The notes under the pieces were generated by a model, which saw nothing but the letters and a program-made list of their open reading frames with translations, did not search any database and was not told the DNA's origin. From assembly GCA_003339415.1 (NCBI GenBank), contig PDHQ01000020.1, positions 162,141 through 226,140 on the forward strand: a stretch of DNA of 64,000 nucleotides, written 5' to 3'. A program made the position numbers and the translations under genes. The stretch comes from Ophiocordyceps camponoti-saundersi (nom. inval.). Taxonomy: Eukaryota; Ascomycota; Sordariomycetes; Hypocreales; Ophiocordycipitaceae. Positions 57,616 through 64,000 of this stretch are shown piece after piece (the stretch's first letter is position 1; each line of letters opens with the position of its first letter).

Positions 57616-60600
57616 TTGGCGATAAACCCTACTATCTACTCAGGGGGCGGCGTCACCGCACTTAAAGGGACGTTTTTAGGAGAAACTCTCCATTGCGCCA
57701 AAAGTTGGGGCACCCCAGTGAGTGCTTCCGTATATTTGCCCTGAGCTGTCGTTTCTGACAGATGTGTACCGTGAACTTCGTCGTTGCCATGCCCATCCGC
57801 TGTCGGACGCGTTTAGAGGCCCTTAACGAGTAGTCTGCCATGTTTGACCGACTTATTCTTGTCTCGCTTCGTTCATGAACTCCTCCATCTCAACCTTGAT
57901 TTCCCATTCGTGCTGTCGGAGCTTTTGGCGTTGCCTTTTCGCATACTCTGGGGACAACAGTCTCCCAATCAATATTAGCATTTAAGCAAAGAAAGAAAAA
58001 AAGAATAAGTACATACATAGGAACCAGATTTCACAGGACGCCATCAAAAGCGCCACCGGTATAACCAGGAGTGGAGTATGATCCGTAGACGCCTCCTAGA
58101 CACTATAGTAAAGGGTTTTGTCGTGACCATAGGGGGGCCGGGTAGTTATGGTTGCCAGCGAGAGAAAAAGATCTCCGTTGTCAATACTGCATGAATCTGG
58201 GGCAAAAATCTGAATGACGGAGAGTATTTGAACGAGGGTAGGAACTCGAACGAGGGCGGGTACGCGAATATACGCTACTGTTAGACTTACACTGAAGGAG
58301 TCTGAAGAGCGACCCAGTACCTACCTACCTACCTACTTACCTGACCTGTATTTGACAGTATCCACGTCCGTATCAGGTGGTAGGTTAGTAGGTGTTGTGT
58401 GTGGTCACGGCAGCGGCCCTTATAGGGCCTATTATCTGAGCATCTCTCCGGAGGTGCCTCCACTTTTGAGTGCCGGAGCTGCGTCTTTAGTGACAGTAGG
58501 TAGGTATGCTTTTATGTATAAAGGGAATTGTCAAGGCCGCAGCTATCTGTGGAGGTATTTATGTATGCATATAATCCGTACATATCTACATACATACAAA
58601 GACACCAGGATATCTCCCTCGACATTTTAAATAGCCGTCTTCTTCCGCAAGTACTTTATGTATGTACATATGGTGCCGACTTCAGACGCACACCGTAAAA
58701 TGCGGGGCTCGGCGGGGAGACGGGAACCTTTCCCACTGCGGGCGGTGTGCCCCACTCAGAGGGCCGCACGGTATGGGTCCCGAGGCCGAATCGGGGGAGT
58801 CCTGCTCTCGTCAAAGGCGTGGACGTATCTGCAACAGACAGTTTGGTGTCTATCCGTACACACATACTATAGAGTACTGGTACAGTGGTCGTTGCCTTGG
58901 CGCACTGGCATCATACTGTGTACCGTGTACATGTGCAGAGTCGAACAGTCCCAGGATAAGATGCGCTGGCGCCCCTCTCCTGGAGCCTTATCAAGTACAC
59001 ACCCTCCTAGACCTCTTCCTCGGGAGAGCCATGGCTTGCCACGGCTAATATTCTCTTTGCCCGATAAGGCACGCTGTAGAAAGCTTTGATAACTCTGCTT
59101 ATCTAGAGAGGTTGAATATGATTTCCAAGCTAGTGCCAGCAAGCAATATGAAAGCTATGGCCGGACGTCTCGTCCTGTCTCTACGGGCTGCCATCATGGC
59201 TTTGACGACCAACCGATGCGTGTATACACAAGTATACTTAGGTAGATAGGTATGACAGTATATATGCATAGGTATTCAATCGTGTCACCAGTCCTAAGGA
59301 GCCTCAGAATGGCCATGAGTCCAAGACATCAATCAAACGGCCAAGCAATCTCCCACGCTACCAATAACCTCTCGACAAACCAACCCGCCTTACCGGAAGA
59401 GATATCTGTCTAGTTGAGAAACAGGCAGAAGGAACATCAAAGCCTCTAAGGCCAGAGTAACAAAGGGAAAGAAGGATTATTTATATCAAATACGCGCTGC
59501 CGTCTTCTCCTTCCTTCCGACCCGATGATGAAGAGCTCGAACCAAGTCATAAAAGGAGAGCACCTGCTCACTGCTCTCGACCAAGTTCTAGTGCCAAGTA
59601 AATGACAGAGAACTTACGGATACACATGTATGTATGTGTTTGCATGGTTTGAAAGGCTCGGCTCTCGCCCCCCTAATCTTCTTCGGTTTCGTCCTGTCCT
59701 TCGACTACGGACGTACCTGCGTCCTATATTGGCTACCCGTATACACACTCTATTTATAACCATCGCAACTGCCATGTGGAAGGCTAAGAAGAGGGGTTGA
59801 TCGGAGACGCCCCTAAAGCCAGTGCCTGAACCTTGCCAAGGCACACACACATGCATTCATATAAACACTTACACGCAGCAACAAACAAATATACATTCGT
59901 CCCCTATGCACATGTACGTAGGTAGGCAAGTAGGTAAATATAACTAACAACCTACTCGACTGGATACAGTATGAGCCGATACCGAGCTGCCTCTGTCATC
60001 TCCCTCTGTGCCTATGAGCACTGACGTACGGATACACAATGCTCCAGCCACTTTGCCATGACCTCTTTTCACGTCCTTGAAGCACGCCCCTCCGAGATTG
60101 ATACACGCATAAACATACCGGAACTAGAAAAGCGGGGAGAGCCAACAGACAACGACATCCTCAAACACTTCCGACTTGGTACATACGAGTTTCATCGAGC
60201 GTCCTTGACCTAGTAGGTAGTGTATAATTCTACTTGACCCAGCTTATTGTTGCGGCCGTCTCCCTTGTGTTGTATACAGGTAGGTAGGTAAGTATACACC
60301 AGCATATGTATGCTGCTGGGAGGTGGTAGTAGTATGTATGTACGATAAAGGGCGCACCCCTTATCGAGCCATTGTCTATCCGAGACGGTCATACCTCACA
60401 AGCATTTATCCGATGCTCGCAGTCACCTCTGGGACGAGCTGAAATACATACATACATGGTCATTATCTGTCCCCGGTTTTCTGCTGGAAAGCGACTGGTC
60501 GGATAAAGTCTCCGCTCTTGTCTGAGGCTTAACGTACATGACGGTGAGGCGACATGCAGCGTATGTAGGTAGGTCTGCCTGTATGTATGTGTGCATGTAT

Positions 60601-61547
60601 GTATGTATGTATGTATATATGTGTGTGTGTGTGTGGGCGTGTGTATATATGTATGCAGTCCCAACCATCATCTCGTCGACTGATATCTCCCGAAACGCCA
60701 ACAGGCACCATCGCAAACCCCCCTTTCCTAACGGTCCGCAAATCTCTTGGACGATCCGTGATTCTGAATTACATACATACATACCGAGTGTGTAGACATA
60801 CGATGTGTTGAATAGGTCTGCATGTACGTATGTATGTATGTAGTCGGTAAGGAGGGCGTCCGCTGATGGATACACCTCGGAATCTTCGTTGTGGAAGTTG
60901 TCTCGTCATACATACAAACCCACCCACCACTGCGGGCACGCGATATTGATCGACGAGCCAAATGCTGAGGCGGGACAGGCTACACAGGCAAAATCCAGTG
61001 TACCAATCGCACACCCCCTTCTCCCCCCCCCCCTGTCGAGCTAAAAAAAGAAACAGGCACCACAGAGTCGGGTAAAGCCGTTCAGGGTTGTTGCCGTACC
61101 GTTTGTTTTACTTTCATCGGCAGCTTTCCATGGACGGTTCCCGCCGGGACGGGATGGAGACGAGACACCATCATCGTCACTCACCCATCGGGGGAGCCAT
61201 CAAGTTGTACATACACTTCTAGATACATACATATATTTCAGGTTCATGGCACGATACGATCATATCCAGATGCCATCCTCCCCAAGGGAGGGTAGGGAAA
61301 TGTGGCCATAGATGTATGAATGACATACATACATACATACTTACATACCGCCCGCGTCCACGGCACTCCGAGGCTGGATTCCAGCTATCCGGCCTTCCAA
61401 TACCTCGGCACGCCGATATAAACATCCACATGTATGTAAGAAAGCATCGCCACCTGCATGAGTGCAGCATCGGCTAACTTCTCCCGCACATGCTTATAAC
61501 AACATGCATACATACATACATACGTATATGTATGTGCCGCGGGCCAT

Positions 61548-61593
61548 GATTCTGTCGAAACGGCTTAACCATTATTCTGCCGAAACGGCTTAA
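61548..61593. repeat. 25-bp tandem duplication
   Basis: ATTCTGTCGAAACGGCTTAA and ATTCTGCCGAAACGGCTTAA follow each other at a spacing of 25 bp. A related GTTCCGAAACGGCCGAA occurs near 61655. Confidence 0.75.
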
Positions 61594-63463
61594 TTGCAAA
61601 AGTCTATCTGCCTCGGTCGATGGCCGCCTGGAGACGGCGTGGTCTCGGAACCTGGGTTCCGAAACGGCCGAATCGTCGGTCCAGCATGTTCCGAGGCCGC
61701 TTCAAAAATCTGTCTTCTTGAACTTGTTCTATGTGTATTATAGAAATGTGTCCTGTAAGAATGAGTGTATGTATGTATGTGTGTTTATAGTTGTTTGATC
61801 TGATGTTGTTAGAGGATAGGGAGTATGTAGGTATGTATGTATGTAAGTATGTATGTAAGTTCGCCCCTGTTTTCTCGCCCTCTCAAGCAAGGAGAAGAAT
61901 AACGAAGTTTCTGTGCTACAGGGCTGAAACTTTGTTTTACGTATTCATGCATCGTTTTCTCATCCTTATTCTTAACTGTATCTGCTGTACGGGATATCCA
62001 TGTCTGTATGTATGTATGTATGTATATATGTACGTATGCATGTGGCAACTGCACCTACATACACACACACATACATAGGTATGGAGGTATGTATGAGCGT
62101 GTTTCATGCCCGTCCGCAATCTCATCGTCGAGCCGATACGGAGAATCACTCGGCACCCGGAGTCTTTGAGCTGATGATGCAAGACTCTCTTAATCCAATG
62201 TCAAACAAGGGGCAGGGAAACCAAAACAAGTGACTTGCCAGCCACGAGTAAGCGAAGGTGCCTCGAAATAGAGCCCAAGCCTCCCCGTACGGCCGAGACC
62301 GGGCAATCCTTGCTGGTCTGGGAAGCACGTCATCCACAGAAGAGGGAACAGGCAAGCTTGATAGCACTACTTTAATCAATCACAGGCACCGACCGACCCA
62401 TCTACCATAGTAGCACACCTGTCGACCTGCAGAGACCGTCACGATCGCTGCCGCCGTTGGTGCCCTCGCCGTCACGGCTGCCGGTGCCGGTGCCGGTGCC
62501 GTCGCTACCCTCGCCGTCGCGGCTGCCGCTGCCGCTGCCGCTGCCGCCCTCGCAGATAGTGGCGATGGCTTTAAATAGTAGGTATATACATATATATCCA
62601 CTGTATATAAGCAGGTCGGCGAAGACGACGCGTTAGGGTAGGGCGGTGGTGGTGCTCCTACTTGTTGTACGGCCTACCCTATAGACTTCCCTTAGTTAGT
62701 CAGCGCTGCCGGGCCTTTTCCTTAGGGCCTGGCCTAGCCACACAGACCTAGCAGAGTCATAGTCGTCACATCAGGAATATCACCACCTTCTCATCAGTGT
62801 TGCCTTCGTTCTACATAGGTATGTATGTGTGATACTACCTGAATTTGCTATAACGACTACCTACTTAAAGACTACTCCGATACGTCTTTACCGGGCCCGG
62901 CGAATAAAAATTCCGACGAATTTGGATATGTACTTGCTATGAAAATGTGGATGCTTCTTAAAAGAGGCCATGGGGGATATGGATATGGTCTCTGGCCCAG
63001 TAAGGGGAACATTGTCACGGGGTGGAGACGCGGTAAAGGTCATGAGCGGATAACTGCGCTTCGGGCGTTGTCTTGTCATATTCCGTCCTCCTGCCCGCAG
63101 TTTAGAGTACATGGACGGGTCTGCCCGAGATAGTAGTCAAGGCAAGGAAAAGAAGAGGAACAAGAAAGGAAGAAAGCAACAAGTAAAAGATGCCGTCTGT
63201 AGTTTCAAGACGCGGAGAGAGAGAGAGAGCCTGTACACACAGACACACTCACACAGACACACACAGAGATATACATATATAGATGTGTGTGTCTCTAATG
63301 GTCTCCATGACAGCATCGTGTCATTTCACTCGTGTCGACGAAACTTGCTTCACTCATGTCGAGAAAAAAGACTTGTCCCCCCTTGTGTAACTAAGCTTGG
63401 CCCAAAGCGGAAGGACCTTTGTACGTATGAGAGACTGAGTGGCATGTTGGCTTCATCCTTATT

Positions 63464-64000
63464 TCACCACACGTCTTCGGTTCTCTTGACCATCTCGGTA
63501 GTGGGAGTCTTGGGCATCATCTTCTTCATCCGCTTCCGATCTTCCTTGGTGACCAGGGATGGCGTGATGGGCATGCAGGGCGTGTAAGGCTGGTAGGGAG
63601 AATACGGAACCGTGGCCGACAGAGGGCTGCGCCCGCTCATCGGACCCTCGGGTTCTTTCCTCTCCAACACCGTCTGGATCGTGGTTGACGAGCTCGCGCC
63701 CAGCTTTCCCGGATCGTAGGCTCTCAGCGGCAACAGTCCGCCCTCGTTGACCGCACTGGGCCGACGAACGGTGCCAAGCGTCGGCACCGGCGCCATCCGG
63801 GGGAAGCCGGCGCCGGGCTTCGGCGACCTCGGAAGTCCTACCTTGGGAGGCGAACGACGGTCTGGCGAGTTGAGGTAGGCGTTCAGGTGCTCATCGATGC
63901 TCGGGATGGTCCGAGGAGAGATCTCGGGAGTCAGCGGTGGTGATTGGTGGCGGCCCGTCCTCGGCGGACTGCGGTGTGACGGCTGAGAGTCGGCCGAAGA
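63464..64000 (-). CDS. Unrecognised protein, C-terminal part (start beyond window)
   Basis: Open reading frame from the window edge to a TGA at 63464-63466, at least 178 residues. I do not recognise the protein. The visible part is disordered-looking and rich in Ser, Pro and Arg, with possible proline-directed phosphorylation sites (SPPRTGR, SPPLTPEISPRT, NSPDRRSPPK). It ends in a denser block: TVPYSPYQPYTPCMPITPS, LVTKEDRKRMKKM and PKTPTTEMVKRTEDVW. The basic helix plus acidic-aromatic end looks like a conserved C-terminal motif, which supports a real gene rather than a chance frame. The part containing ATG 63796 is not the start, because the frame stays open upstream with the same composition. 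Function unknown. Confidence 0.75.
   Translation of the reverse strand, partial: SSADSQPSHRSPPRTGRHQSPPLTPEISPRTIPSIDEHLNAYLNSPDRRSPPKVGLPRSPKPGAGFPRMAPVPTLGTVRRPSAVNEGGLLPLRAYDPGKLGASSSTTIQTVLERKEPEGPMSGRSPLSATVPYSPYQPYTPCMPITPSLVTKEDRKRMKKMMPKTPTTEMVKRTEDVW

Larger units (their letters stand above)
57108..57669. mobile_element. 562-bp unit with 25-bp inverted repeats enclosing two diverged copies of the 160-bp repeat
   Basis: CCCTTTAAGTGCGGTAACGC... at 57108-57132 is matched in inverted orientation at 57645-57669 (24 of 25 bases). Inside are two direct copies related to the 5-kb terminal repeat: a strongly diverged one (about 57133-57280) and a good one (57460-57615). No coding capacity. 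No clear target duplication outside the inverted repeats. Confidence 0.55.
55004..63463. other. Gene-poor, repeat-rich 8.4-kb region
   Basis: SRE1 promoter at the left, then no convincing gene up to 63.46 kb. All open frames are short or made of simple repeats. It contains a tandem repeat (55386-55431), C-runs and a G-run around an assembly gap (56660-56867), the 57.1-57.7 kb repeat unit, many (TACA)n and (TACC)n tracts (for example 60597-60650, 61322-61346, 61823-61860, 62005-62035) and an alanine-type GCC/GCT tract (62440-62555). No tRNA-like A and B boxes found by eye. Confidence 0.55.

Noticed and set aside
60590..62060. Regularly repeated ATGT/TACA blocks, considered as a CRISPR-like or structured array
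   Set aside because: Simple tetranucleotide microsatellites in a eukaryotic genome, without unique spacers.
62380..62601. Alanine-rich minus-strand frame
   Set aside because: Product of a GCC/GCT/GGT low-complexity tract; no start context or neighbouring exons.

Overview
The window looks like a chromosomal piece of a filamentous ascomycete (Pezizomycotina, most likely a Sordariomycete; order Hypocreales is an inference). Genes are split by short introns (about 45-100 nt) with GTRAGT-like donors, CTRAC-type branch sites and YAG acceptors. Coding sequence is GC-rich in third positions. Intergenic DNA is long and full of (TACC)n, (TACA)n, (GA)n and long C or G runs. About twenty protein genes can be supported, most with exon joins checked for reading frame. 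I see no tRNA, rRNA or CRISPR. A 10-base N gap lies at 56772-56781.

Layout. 1-8.8 kb: partial membrane-anchored GH5 exo-beta-1,3-glucanase (-), branched-chain 2-oxoacid dehydrogenase E1 beta (+), F-actin capping protein alpha (+), a miniature element with 160-bp terminal direct repeats, cytochrome b5 (+), TFIIE beta (+). 10-22 kb: a four-finger C2H2 regulator (-) with about 4.4 kb of gene-free upstream DNA, LSB5 (-), the phospholipid methyltransferase OPI3 (+), and the Rpd3L subunit RXT2 (-). 22.6-37.9 kb: a complete N-acetylglucosamine (GlcNAc) catabolic cluster. It holds an NGS1/NAG3-type GH3-GNAT protein (-), GlcNAc-6-phosphate deacetylase dac1 (+), the NDT80-like regulator ron1 (+), glucosamine-6-phosphate deaminase dam1 (-) and the hexokinase-like GlcNAc kinase hxk3 (+). 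38.8-49.6 kb: RTT107/BRC1 (+), VPS25 (-), a secreted GMC oxidoreductase (-) and an adenylation-thiolation-reductase NRPS-like enzyme (-). 52-55 kb: the sterol regulator SRE1 (-). 55-63.4 kb: a gene-poor, repeat-rich stretch with a degenerate relative of the 5-kb element. 63.5-64 kb: the 3' end of an unrecognised gene (-).

How the genes work together. In the central cluster a GlcNAc kinase (hxk3), deacetylase (dac1) and deaminase (dam1) turn GlcNAc from chitin or cell wall into fructose-6-phosphate. ron1 is the expected cluster activator, and the GH3-GNAT protein is the likely GlcNAc sensor or co-regulator. The same gene set is known from Trichoderma reesei, and the catabolic core from Candida albicans. 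No GlcNAc transporter is in the window. The other genes are mainly housekeeping (actin, ESCRT-II, lipid synthesis, transcription, DNA repair).

Most notable: the first hxk3 intron lacks the AG acceptor exactly where frame and branch site require it; the GH3 half of the NGS1-type protein lacks the usual catalytic signatures; and the miniature direct-repeat element has a candidate 5-bp target-site duplication.
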